From Leptolyngbyaceae cyanobacterium SM1_3_5 (GTDB lineage Bacteria > Cyanobacteriota > Cyanobacteriia > Elainellales > Elainellaceae), in the NCBI GenBank assembly GCA_012031475.1, contig JAAUTJ010000092.1, positions 1 to 11,375 on the forward strand: 11,375 bases of DNA, in the 5' to 3' direction. Below the pieces are notes generated by a model. It made no database searches. It was not told where the DNA came from and saw nothing but the letters and a program-made list of their open reading frames with translations. Below, piece by piece: positions 1-8,284 of this stretch. The translations under genes were made by a program, and so were the position numbers. The stretch's first letter is position 1. Every line of letters starts with the position of its first letter.

Positions 1-1
1 T

Positions 2-743
2 CGTCCTGCCCTAGACGGCTTTGATAGCGATCGCTTCGGCACATTCACCCGGATCGCCCCGTCCTGCCGACCAGCGCACGACCGCTTTAATGAAGGCTCG
101 TGCTGGGCTGGAGTTGATGGGCGGCGATTTGGCGATCGCCAGCGAGGGCAGCTTTGGTCCGCATCCCGCCATGCCCTATTTGCCGTGCGGTCGCGAACTG
201 GTGCTGCTGCTCGATCGGTATGACGGACAGGAATTTGTCGTCGTGGGTGAAGATCTCACGGTGGAAACGAATTTTCGTCGGGAAGCGCTTCGATCGCTGG
301 ATGAAGTCGAGAGCTTCTTGCAGCAGGTGGGCTATCCCAGTCATGCCGTTGTGGTGGAAACGCCTGGAGGCGAAGTTTTCAAAGGAATTACGCGGTGTAA
401 GGAGTTGCGGTCTGCGGTCGATCGCGCCTTGCAGCAAGACGGAATTGTGATGCTCGAAACGGACATGCGAGCAATGTACAATCCGACGCGGATGCTGGCG
501 ATCGCTCGTGCCACTCAAGATCTAGTCAGCAAACTGCAACAGATTTGCCCTCAGTGCAATGCGCCGGGATTTGTGACGATCGACCGACTCCCCGGACTGC
601 CCTGCGGATGGTGCGGTCAGCCGACGAGCTTGACGCGATCGATCCGCACCCGCTGCCAGTGCTGCGAATTTTCGCAAGACGCCTTATTTCCCGATGGATT
701 ACAGACTGCCGACCCGATGCACTGTGCATTCTGCAATCCGTAG
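2..743 (+). CDS. DUF6671 family protein, 5' truncated by window edge, one frameshift
   Basis: The function of this family is unknown. The protein resembles cyanobacterial DUF6671 proteins as I remember them, which are about 280-300 residues, so roughly the first 40-50 residues lie before the window. From position 2 the first frame reads a GFDSDRFGTFTR block. After about 60 the family sequence continues in another frame with RPADQRTTALMKA, then IASEGSFGPHP, ETDMRAMYNPTRM and a C-terminal cysteine-rich part. That part has CPQC, CGWC, CQCC and CAFC pairs, which look like a zinc-ribbon pair. Removing one C from the run at 57-60 joins the two frames (TRIARPADQ). An ATG-like start near position 21 would give a false N-terminus lacking the conserved block. 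Zinc binding is inferred from the CxxC pairs. Family assignment is from memory of the motifs. Confidence 0.8.
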
Positions 744-902
744 CGATTCGATCGAAACGTAGCACGGCAAGCTTCGTATCCGCTTTAAGAAATCGACGCA
801 GGCAAAAGCAGCGACCATTCACGGACTTCTACAAATTGGTTTTTCAAGCAGGATAGAATCAATTCAACTTCTGTCGCCTGCCAAAGCTGAAGCGATCGCA
901 CC

Positions 903-1568
903 ATGAAAATGCAGTTCAAAAGATATTTAGCAACTTCTTTAATTGGTTTAATTTCAACATCAGTTCTGCTTGCGGCAGGGTCATTTCTACCGCGTCGCTG
1001 GCAGCATCGATCGCAGGCAAGCTGTCAATATCAAGTCTGCGCCATCCAGTTTGATATTCACACCAACATCCTCGTTCCGGTTTATACCGACAGCTTTGAC
1101 TGGCGAAACTATTTGCCGCTTCCGCTGAGTCAACAGCAGTATCTAGGCTTTGGCTGGGGCGATCGAAACTGGTATATGAATCCGCCTACCGAACTGAGCA
1201 ACGCTTTGCCCAGAGGGTTACAGGCCATGTTCTTTTCAGATGCGTCAGTGCTTGGAATACAGGCATACGATCGCCTCCCGACTGAAGACATCAAATGCGT
1301 TGGCGTGACGCGATCGGACTATCTAAAGCTGATGGAATTTCTGAAAGGCTCAATGCAGCGGAATCAGCAGGGAGAAGTGATTCAACTGAGCAATCATCCG
1401 TCCACCAAAACGAATTATTTTGAGGCGATCGGCCACTATTCAATTTTGCACAACAGCAACCACTGGACGGCAGAAGGATTAGATATTGCCCAAATTAATA
1501 TGCCCCTGTGGGCAGGTTTTTCGTTTGCAATCATGCGGCAAATTCAAGCCACTTGCCCGCGCAGCTAA
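903..1568 (+). CDS. DUF2459 domain protein, membrane-anchored or exported
   Basis: The 221-residue protein begins with a basic stretch and a hydrophobic segment (about residues 8-27, LATSLIGLISTSVLLAAGSF), so it is probably exported or anchored by its N-terminus. The rest matches the DUF2459 pattern: a DIHTNILVPV block (residues about 51-60), a GFGWGDRNWYM block (about 83-93), an FYEA-like block (NYFEAIGHYSIL) and NSNHWTAEGL near the C-terminus. The family's biochemical role is not established; some members lie near urease genes in other bacteria, but no urease gene is visible here. In relatives I recall, the last block reads NTCNTWTA, so the cysteine appears replaced by serine. The start is an ATG with a weak ribosome-binding site; a second ATG lies two codons later. 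The gene is intact and its stop overlaps that of the convergent membrane protein gene. Confidence 0.75.
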   Translation: MKMQFKRYLATSLIGLISTSVLLAAGSFLPRRWQHRSQASCQYQVCAIQFDIHTNILVPVYTDSFDWRNYLPLPLSQQQYLGFGWGDRNWYMNPPTELSNALPRGLQAMFFSDASVLGIQAYDRLPTEDIKCVGVTRSDYLKLMEFLKGSMQRNQQGEVIQLSNHPSTKTNYFEAIGHYSILHNSNHWTAEGLDIAQINMPLWAGFSFAIMRQIQATCPRS

Positions 1569-2004
1569 AAGCGTCCGCTTGGAACCAGAACGAGGTCGAT
1601 CGCTTCACCCAATCCGAGTCCAAATCCGGCCCACAGCGTCAGATAGAGAAATAGCTGAAGCTGCTTAAAGCCAGCCGATCGCATTTCAATTTCAGCAAAA
1701 ACATCGTCACAACAGGCAGAAAAATTAAGTTCAGAAATAGCGATCCGCCAACCAGCAGTGCAGCAGGTACACTGAGCAGCATTCCCACAATGATCCAGCC
1801 AAATAGTTGAGAAGACTTCAGCAAAGATAGGTATTTTAACGTCGGTGTTCCGCTCCAAGCGATCGCTAAGGTTGTAAGAGTAACAAAAACGCCTACAATC
1901 CAAAGAATGTGGTGTGCTGATAGATACCATCCCAACAGAGCATAAGCCAAACCAAGCAGCGTTAAAGCAAGCCAAGGTCTTCTAACTGGCAATTCAGCGT
2001 TCAT
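1565..2004 (-). CDS. Small polytopic membrane protein, one frameshift
   Basis: I do not recognise a named family. Reading from the ATG at 2004, the protein has hydrophobic segments at roughly residues 11-26 (ALTLLGLAYALLGWYL), 31-49 (HILWIVGVFVTLTTLAIAW), 66-85 and 87-103, so it is probably an inner- or thylakoid-membrane protein. The literal frame ends at 1639 with a polar tail after VVTMF. Adding one T to the T5 run (A5 on the plus strand, 1697-1701) lets it continue as FAEIEMRSAGFKQ, then another hydrophobic helix (LFLYLTLWAGFGLGLG) and a stop at 1567-1565. This gives a 146-residue protein. The restored helix and the exact meeting of its stop with the neighbouring gene both favour the repaired reading. 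Confidence 0.65.
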
Positions 2005-2812
2005 AGTACTCCAGTAATTAAGAATTAAAGATCCAAGCGAGATGCGGGCAATGTCAATTATTACGATTTATTGCTGAGGTTCTCTCGAAGCCAAAAGCGG
2101 CGATCGATCGGCTCAATTCTTGTTTTCTAGATCACAAAAAATAGGTTGGATCACGCTGCACTAGCCTGAACTATCTCTATTATGAATCTGAATTCAAGCT
2201 TGCTCCTTCCGAATAAGGCAGAAGGCGTTCCGTTTTACTTCAAAAATCAGCTTGATCCGCTGTTCCGCTCCCACCAAAAACGACACAAAATTTATAGTCT
2301 TGTCCTTGTCAATCTTGTCTGACGACTCGATCGAAGCTTAAATTCATTCAACGAAAATACAAGGTTTCGATCGACCATTCAGGCTCGATCGAAGCCCAGA
2401 ACTTTCAGACTGCCTAAAACTGACGGAGTTGCTCTATCGCGAGCCGCAACTACCTCAAATATTCACAAATATTCATCACTCCCCAGCAGGTTTCGTAGCA
2501 GAAAGTTCGGTTTTCGTAAGACTTGTTTCGGATTGCAGTGGGCGTGAACTCGCGATATTTCTGTTCACTTTGAGCTTTTCAAAGGCGATCGTCCGCAATT
2601 TTGCCAAAACGCTTGACGAAAACAAAACTTGCACTGAGAATCTGTCTTCGGGCGGATCATTAGCAGTTCATATCGTTGATCCCCTGCTTTTTGGTGTGCA
2701 TTCGTTACATTGGACTCCTACCATTGCCCCGTTGTGGTGCGATCGCGGTGGGACAATTTCTCTATGCTAAAATCAGCGTACCGGCACGCACAGCAGGTGA
2801 TGGAAAACCGCC
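2005..2812 (+). other. Long non-coding stretch upstream of clpC
   Basis: These 808 bp separate the small membrane protein gene (leftward) from clpC (rightward) and should hold the promoters of both. I see no tRNA, no riboswitch I recognise and no convincing gene. An open frame at about 2429-2770 has only a TTG start, no ribosome-binding site and a composition unlike a known protein. CGATCG motifs recur, including two similar CTCGATCGAAGC copies near 2327 and 2384. A short inverted repeat (GGATCA with TGATCC) lies near 2675-2705. A TATGCT box at 2763-2768 could be a -10 element for clpC, but no well-spaced -35 is evident, so a promoter is not called. Confidence 0.5.
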
Positions 2813-5287
2813 ATGTTTGAACGCTTCACAGAAAAAGCCATTAAGGTGATAATGCTCGCCCAAGAAGAAGCCCGCCGACTGGGGCACAACTTCGTGGGAA
2901 CAGAACAGATCCTCTTGGGTCTGATTGGAGAAGGAACGGGCGTCGCCGCCAAAGTACTGAAATCAATGGGTGTCAACCTCAAAGACGCTCGGATTGAAGT
3001 CGAAAAAATCATCGGACGTGGATCGGGCTTTGTTGCGGTTGAAATTCCGTTCACCCCCCGCGCCAAGCGCGTCCTTGAACTCTCGCTTGAAGAAGCCCGC
3101 CAGCTAGGTCACAACTACATTGGCACTGAGCATCTGCTCTTGGGCTTGATTCGCGAAGGCGAAGGCGTTGCGGCTCGCGTTTTGGAAAATCTGGGCGTTG
3201 ACTTGTCGAAAGTCCGCACTCAGGTAATCCGGATGCTGGGCGAAACCGCAGAAGTGTCGGCAGGCGGAACTCAAGGCCGCACCAAAACCCCGACGCTTGA
3301 TGAATTTGGCTCAAACCTGACGCAGATGGCCGCCGACGGCAAACTCGATCCGGTTGTCGGTCGCCAAAAAGAAATTGAGCGCGTCATCCAAATTCTTGGT
3401 CGCCGCACGAAAAACAACCCCGTTCTGATTGGGGAACCGGGTGTCGGTAAAACCGCGATCGCGGAAGGACTCGCCCAGCGCATTTCCAACAACGACATCC
3501 CTGACATCTTGGAAGACAAGCGGGTCGTGACGCTGGATATCGGCCTCTTGGTCGCAGGCACGAAGTACCGAGGCGAATTTGAAGAGCGCCTCAAAAAGAT
3601 CATGGACGAAATTCGTCAGGCCGGAAACGTCATTCTGGTGATTGACGAAGTTCACACCCTAATTGGCGCAGGCGCGGCAGAAGGCGCGATCGATGCCGCC
3701 AACATCCTCAAGCCCGCTCTAGCTCGCGGCGAACTCCAGTGCATCGGTGCCACCACGCTGGACGAATACCGCAAGCACATCGAACGCGATGCTGCTTTGG
3801 AGCGCCGATTCCAGCCCGTCATGGTGGGCGAGCCATCCGTGCCGGAAACGATCGAAATTCTGCACGGTCTGCGCGATCGCTACGAGCAGCACCACAAGCT
3901 GAAAATCTCGGATGCCGCTCTCGAAGCCGCTGCCAAGCTGTCCGATCGCTACATCTCCGATCGATTCCTGCCCGACAAGGCGATCGATTTGGTGGATGAA
4001 GCCGGATCGCGAGTCCGCCTGATCAACTCGCAACTGCCGCCCGCCGCCAAAGAACTCGACAAGGAACTGCGTCAAGTCCTCAAAGACAAAGACGATGCCG
4101 TCCGGTCGCAAGACTTCGATCGAGCAGGCGAACTGCGCGATCGTGAAATGGAAATCAAAGCGGAAATTCGAGCGATCGCGCAAAGCAAAAAGGCTGAATC
4201 TGCGGACGGCGAGGACACTTCGCCCATTGTGGACGAAGACGACATCGCCCAAATTGTCGCGTCGTGGACGGGTGTTCCGGTCAACAAGCTCACCGAATCT
4301 GAATCGGAAAAGCTGCTGCACATGGAAGACACGCTGCACGGTCGCCTGATTGGGCAAGACGAAGCCGTGAAAGCCGTCTCTCGCGCCATCCGCCGCGCCC
4401 GTGTGGGTCTGAAGAACCCCAACCGACCGATCGCCTCGTTCATCTTCTCCGGCCCCACCGGAGTCGGCAAGACCGAATTGACGAAGGCATTGGCCGCTTA
4501 CTTCTTCGGTTCGGAAGACGCGATGATCCGGCTGGATATGTCGGAATACATGGAGCGGCATACAGTCTCGAAGCTGATCGGTTCGCCTCCCGGCTATGTC
4601 GGCTACAACGAAGGCGGACAGCTTACGGAAGCGGTTCGTCGTCGTCCCTACACCGTCGTGCTGTTCGACGAAATCGAAAAAGCGCACCCCGACGTGTTCA
4701 ACATGCTGCTGCAAATTTTGGAAGATGGTCGCCTGACCGACGCCAAAGGCCGCACGGTGGACTTCAAGAACACGCTCTTGATCATGACCTCGAACATTGG
4801 CTCGAAGGTAATTGAAAAAGGCGGCGGCGGTTTGGGCTTCGAGCTATCTTCGGAAAATCAGGCCGACTCGCAGTACAACCGGATTCGATCGCTGGTCAAC
4901 GAAGAACTCAAGCAGTACTTCCGCCCCGAATTCCTCAACCGTCTCGACGAGATTATCGTCTTCCGTCAGCTATCGAAGGACGAGGTGAAGGAAATTGCCG
5001 ACATTCTGCTCAAGGAAGTCTTCGGACGCTTGGGCGAGCAAGGCATCACCCTGGAAGTCACCGAGCGCTTCAAAGACCGTCTGGTCGAGGAAGGCTACAA
5101 TCCGGCTTACGGAGCGCGACCGCTGCGCCGAGCGATCATGCGTCTCCTGGAAGACAGTCTGGCCGAAGAAATCCTCTCTGGCCGCATCAAGAATGGCGAT
5201 ATCGCCGTTGTGGATGTGGGTGAAGATGGTCAGGTGCAGGTTGCCTCTGGCGAGAAGCGCGAACTGCTGCCCCAAGCGGCTGAGTAA
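2813..5287 (+). CDS. clpC: ClpC, AAA+ chaperone subunit of the ClpCP protease
   Basis: ClpC is a HSP100 chaperone that unfolds proteins using ATP and feeds them to the ClpP peptidase; it acts in the cytoplasm as a hexamer. The 824-residue length and MFERFTEKAIKV start are typical of cyanobacterial and chloroplast ClpC. In order: two Clp N-terminal repeats (about 1-145, with the paired LGHNFVGTE and LGHNYIGTE motifs), first AAA module with Walker A GEPGVGKT (207-214) and Walker B VILVIDE (273-279), a UVR-type coiled middle segment (about 416-451), second AAA module with Walker A GPTGVGKT (547-554) and Walker B VVLFDE (615-620), and a GLGF loop (673-676) matching the ClpP-docking position. This separates it from ClpB, which has a longer middle domain and lacks the loop. 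The gene is intact, although it contains a C6 and an A6 run. It appears to be a single-gene unit with its own terminator. Confidence 0.98.
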   Translation: MFERFTEKAIKVIMLAQEEARRLGHNFVGTEQILLGLIGEGTGVAAKVLKSMGVNLKDARIEVEKIIGRGSGFVAVEIPFTPRAKRVLELSLEEARQLGHNYIGTEHLLLGLIREGEGVAARVLENLGVDLSKVRTQVIRMLGETAEVSAGGTQGRTKTPTLDEFGSNLTQMAADGKLDPVVGRQKEIERVIQILGRRTKNNPVLIGEPGVGKTAIAEGLAQRISNNDIPDILEDKRVVTLDIGLLVAGTKYRGEFEERLKKIMDEIRQAGNVILVIDEVHTLIGAGAAEGAIDAANILKPALARGELQCIGATTLDEYRKHIERDAALERRFQPVMVGEPSVPETIEILHGLRDRYEQHHKLKISDAALEAAAKLSDRYISDRFLPDKAIDLVDEAGSRVRLINSQLPPAAKELDKELRQVLKDKDDAVRSQDFDRAGELRDREMEIKAEIRAIAQSKKAESADGEDTSPIVDEDDIAQIVASWTGVPVNKLTESESEKLLHMEDTLHGRLIGQDEAVKAVSRAIRRARVGLKNPNRPIASFIFSGPTGVGKTELTKALAAYFFGSEDAMIRLDMSEYMERHTVSKLIGSPPGYVGYNEGGQLTEAVRRRPYTVVLFDEIEKAHPDVFNMLLQILEDGRLTDAKGRTVDFKNTLLIMTSNIGSKVIEKGGGGLGFELSSENQADSQYNRIRSLVNEELKQYFRPEFLNRLDEIIVFRQLSKDEVKEIADILLKEVFGRLGEQGITLEVTERFKDRLVEEGYNPAYGARPLRRAIMRLLEDSLAEEILSGRIKNGDIAVVDVGEDGQVQVASGEKRELLPQAAE

Positions 5288-5307
5288 CAGCTAGGCTAAA
5301 CAGCTTG

Positions 5308-5339
5308 AAGCGGTGGGATGTAAAGTCCCACCGCTTTTT
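5308..5339 (+). terminator. Rho-independent terminator of clpC
   Basis: A perfect 11-bp stem (AAGCGGTGGGA at 5308-5318 and TCCCACCGCTT at 5326-5336) with a 7-nt loop is followed by a T run at 5335-5339. It begins 20 bp after the clpC stop and ends just before the stop of the convergent barrel gene. The opposite strand has only a short T stretch after the stem, so action on the minus strand is uncertain. Confidence 0.92.
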
Positions 5340-5344
5340 GTTAG

Positions 5345-6540
5345 CTAGAAAAGTGGTAGATAGGTACTGAACGACACACCGACGATCGAGCTATCAAATC
5401 CACATCCGACTCAGACGATCGCCCAAAGCTAAACCCGCCGTACAAGCTCACACGGCTATTGCGCGTCAGGTCATAGCTCAACTGTGCCGTCACCTGATAG
5501 TAGCTATCATTGCGATCGCGCTGCGTGAAATCGACTAAATCAAGCTCATAGTTCAATCCCAATTCCAGATCCGGCTGAAGTGCATAGCTGAGTGACGCGC
5601 CGACCGTATTAGTGAGGCGGCTGCGATCGCTCGGATCGGCAAAGTTCAATCTAAGCTGATAGTAGCTATCGAGCGTCAATCGATCGGTCAGCGTATCCTG
5701 ACGAGACAGACCGAACCGAACCGCATGATCGCTCAAAAATTGATCGCCATCCTCTGCCGAAAACAACTGCCGATTGCTCCAGCCGATCGTCGCCTCAGTA
5801 TTGGGAAAAATCGTTTGCCGAACTTCAGCCCGAAGCTCTAGATTAAAATAATCAAGTTCTGAAAGATCGCCATAGAAAGCGTAATTGCTGCCGATCGAAG
5901 CCAATAGTTGAGTGTCTTCATCAAGCTGAGGCAGGGCGACGATCGCCAAACCCACACGACCAAACTGATCAGAAATCGGATCAACATCATCCAGCAAAAT
6001 ATTATCGCTGGTGAAAAAATCAAGCCGTCCCCGCAGAAAAACCGTGTCCATATCTTCCTGCTCGATCGCCAATTGATTTTCTTGCAGCCGCAGTCGTCCA
6101 AGCTCTGGATCACCGTTCGCAACGGAATTAGCTTCCTGGCTGGTTTGAACAGGTTCAACTTGCTGATCCAACTCGATCGGCAAATCGCTTTCGGAGAATT
6201 CTGCTAAAGCCGGATCGATCGCGGCTCGAACATCAGCCGACCCGCAATCACTACACTCTTCAACTACTGGAGTTGCTGTTTGTTCGATCGGGCTAATTTC
6301 ACTGTCAATTAGTGCAGAAGCAGTCGGTACAGAAGCAGTTTGCGATCGCTCGATTGAAACCATCGTTTCCGGTGGCGAAATCGGAGCGATCGCGGGTTCA
6401 GCATCGTCTGTGAAAGATGGCGTTGCTTGACTTGGCGGCTCTGGAGTCGGTGGGGAAATTGTTTCCGCGATCACCTCCGGACTGTTGCTCAAAACACCAA
6501 TCCAAACCAACGAATGTCCAACCCAATATTTCTTAGTCAC
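5345..6540 (-). CDS. Predicted outer-membrane beta-barrel protein, frameshift near C-terminus
   Basis: I do not recognise a named family. The GTG start at 6540 is the first possible one after an in-frame stop, and the N-terminus (MTKKYWVGHSLVWIGVLSN) resembles a short signal peptide. Residues about 30-145 are Pro/Ser/Glu-rich low complexity with a CSDCG pair. From about 160 to the end, alternating polar and apolar residues with aromatic girdles (for example LDSYYQLRLNF, LELGLNYELDLVDF, VSLYGGFSFG) look like beta strands of an outer-membrane barrel. The literal frame ends with a Cys/Ser tail. Adding one T at 5396-5398 gives DFDSSIVGVSFSTYLPLF and a stop at 5347-5345, which is a classic outer-membrane last strand ending in Phe. 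The repaired length is 398 residues. It lies 69 bp after the FecR gene on the same strand and may be co-transcribed with it. Confidence 0.75.
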
Positions 6541-6609
6541 GCTTCAAATTCACTTTTCAATTAAGCAGTGTAAACAGGTACAAATGTTCGATGTCCCTAG
6601 GAAATTTGG

Positions 6610-7991
6610 CTAGGAGCGAGAGCGACCATTGCCGTTTCTGGGTCGATCGAGATTGATTCGAGAACGATTGATTCGAGAACGCTCGTCACCGCCGCCATCG
6701 TCACCACCGCCATCGTCACCACCGCCATCGTCACCGCCATCGTCACCGTCATCGTCACCACCTGGCTGTTCACCATCATTGTCATCGTCACCATATCCGG
6801 CTGTTCACCATCATCCGGCTGTTCACCGTCATTGTCATCGCCGCTGTTACCCGGTTCATTGTCGTTGCCGCCCCCCGGAATGCCATCGCTATTACCGGGT
6901 CCATCGGTTGGCGACTCGCCGTCATCGCCGTTATCGCCGTTATCGGGAGTTTCGATCGGAGTCTCACCGCCATTATCAGGTGGCTCACCGCCATTATCAG
7001 GTGGCTCGATCGGTGTCTCACCGCCATTGTCAGGTGGCTCGATCGGTGGCTCTTCTGGATGCTCCTCGATCGGGCGATCGCTGGGTGAGCGTCGATCGTC
7101 AATGCGAGGATCGGTGATCACGCGATCGAGACGGTCTTCCGCTGGGTTCTCTGGTCGATCGAAGAAGCCGCCTTCGGCTGCATCTTGGGCGTTGTCAGTG
7201 GGTGGGGTGAGATCGGCTGGAGACGGATCGGGTGAGCCTGCGGGTCGTTGAACGAAGCTGGGCGTTTCGATGATCTGATCGGCTGGCAAAGGCTGCTGCT
7301 GGTCGATCGCCGTTTGCATTTCGGCTTGCACCTGCGCGATCGCCGGATCAGAAGATTCCCCACCCTCAAATTCTTCAGAGGGAGCGAGTCCGCGTACCAG
7401 TTCGCTCGTTTCGTAAAACGAATTGAGGTCAAAATCGTAGATGCTTTCGATGCGATCGCCCACCGCCACAACCATCTGTCCGCCTTGCAGGGCTTGCCGC
7501 TGGGTGCCGTCGCGATTGAAAACTTCGATGCCGCTGTCGGTCAGTGCGCCAACGATCGTCGTGTCGGTTTCGGGAATGTAGCGCACAAACAGAGCAGAAC
7601 CTTGAATGCCCGCTGCGGCGTTGGGGGTGCGAATTTGCGTCCGGCCTTGTCCGGGCGGAATCAGCATCAGCACGGTTCCATTGGACAAGCGAAAGTTACG
7701 GGTTCCGGCACTAAACCAAAAGACGACCTGTTCACCCAGTCGCCCCAGCGAACCATCGTTGAAGCGCAGTTCGACAAACGAGCTTCGCGCCGTAGACACG
7801 CCGTTTCCCGGTGTCAAAACGTCCGAGACGCGAGCCGCACGGGGCGATTGATTTTGGCGCAGCACCTGAACGCTGTTGCGAACCGTTTGCACAACGGCGC
7901 GATTCAGGGCTGTCTGAGCAGAAACTTCTGCGGCAAACAGCAGCGTATTCGACAAAACAACCGCAATGACGGTAGCTGTACGGCCAAACAT
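6610..7991 (-). CDS. Secreted FecR-domain protein with acidic repeat tail, one frameshift
   Basis: Reading from the ATG at 7991, residues 1-25 form a signal peptide with a likely cut after VSA. A FecR-type beta domain follows (about residues 30-170), with the recognisable blocks GNGVSTARSSFVELRFNDGS, RTPNAAAGIQGSALFVRY and DSGIEVFNRDG. FecR itself relays a signal from an outer-membrane receptor to a sigma factor. Cyanobacterial stand-alone FecR-domain proteins have no settled role, so the function here is open. After about 220 the protein is Pro/Glu/Asp/Gly-rich with repeats built on PPDNGGE and then GDDG. The literal frame turns into a Met/Val/Thr-rich tail ending at 6597. One added base near 6793-6796 instead continues the GDDG repeats and ends in a basic segment (GNGRSRS) at 6610, for 460 residues. 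A start at 8042 is open but would add 17 residues before the signal peptide. Confidence 0.8.
6651..6680. repeat. Tandem 15-bp duplication in FecR gene tail
   Basis: The 15-mer GATTGATTCGAGAAC occurs twice back to back (6651-6665 and 6666-6680). In the repaired frame it encodes a repeated Arg-Ile-Asn/Ser-Arg motif in the basic tail of the FecR protein. Confidence 0.9.
6684..6762. repeat. Degenerate 9/12-bp tandem repeat in FecR gene
   Basis: Units of CGCCATCGTCAC, with or without an additional CAC, follow each other on the plus strand. In the repaired frame they encode Gly-Asp-Asp-Gly repeats; in the literal frame they encode Val-Thr-Met-Ala repeats. Repetition of this kind is prone to length change. 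Confidence 0.85.
6963..7049. repeat. Imperfect 21-bp tandem repeats in FecR gene
   Basis: A 21-bp unit beginning CTCACCGCCATTATCAGG occurs at 6963-6983 and 6984-7004, and again with one change at 7017-7037. Twelve-base CTCGATCGGTG(T/G) spacers follow the second and third copies. It encodes the Pro-Pro-Asp-Asn-Gly-Gly-Glu repeats of the FecR protein. Confidence 0.9.
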
Positions 7992-7997
7992 GAAAAG

Positions 7998-8002
7998 TTC
8001 CT
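7998..8002 (-). promoter_or_regulatory. Ribosome-binding site that sets the FecR start
   Basis: On the minus strand AGGAA lies 6 nt before the ATG at 7991. The upstream in-frame ATG at 8042 would place extra residues before the signal peptide, so this site decides in favour of 7991. Confidence 0.7.
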
Positions 8003-8044
8003 GAGCGAGTAAAGAACAAGTGCCGTGCCAAGCGCAGCACAATT

Positions 8045-8069
8045 ATGATTCACAGCCCGATTGAATCAT
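8045..8069. promoter_or_regulatory. Inverted repeat upstream of the FecR gene, possible operator
   Basis: ATGATTCA (8045-8052) and TGAATCAT (8062-8069) are perfect 8-bp inverted arms with a 9-nt spacer. They lie about 55-80 bp before the FecR start, where an operator or promoter would be expected. A further TGAATCA half-site lies at 8111-8117. Binding by a regulator is inferred from symmetry and position only. Confidence 0.4.
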
Positions 8070-8284
8070 TCAGCAAAAAAGAGAAAAATTAACCTGTCGA
8101 TCGCCTGTGTTGAATCAGTTCGGTTGAGCCATCAAACCCAGTTGCGATCGAACTAACCGATCGCCTTGAAAATCGCGACCTTAGGGTTACGAACGGAGCA
8201 AATGCTAGAGAATTTTCTGCTGAGATTCTATTTGGAAACGGCAAGCGTAGGCCACCCCGGAGCAACGATTGTAGCAGAACAAAC

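Noticed and set aside
2429..2770. 113-codon open frame upstream of clpC
   Set aside because: TTG start, no ribosome-binding site, and no family-like sequence; treated as non-coding.
3719..4714. 331-codon open frame antisense to clpC
   Set aside because: It lies wholly within clpC on the other strand, has no recognisable domain, and the clpC frame is unambiguous. GC-rich codon use explains the open antisense frame.
6684..7049. Possible CRISPR array
   Set aside because: The repeats are short, contiguous or nearly so, and encode Asp/Gly and Pro/Asn/Gly protein repeats; there are no unique spacers and no cas genes.
7248..8012. 254-codon plus-strand open frame over the FecR gene
   Set aside because: It is antisense to the FecR domain, which has clear conserved motifs and a signal peptide; the plus-strand protein resembles nothing.
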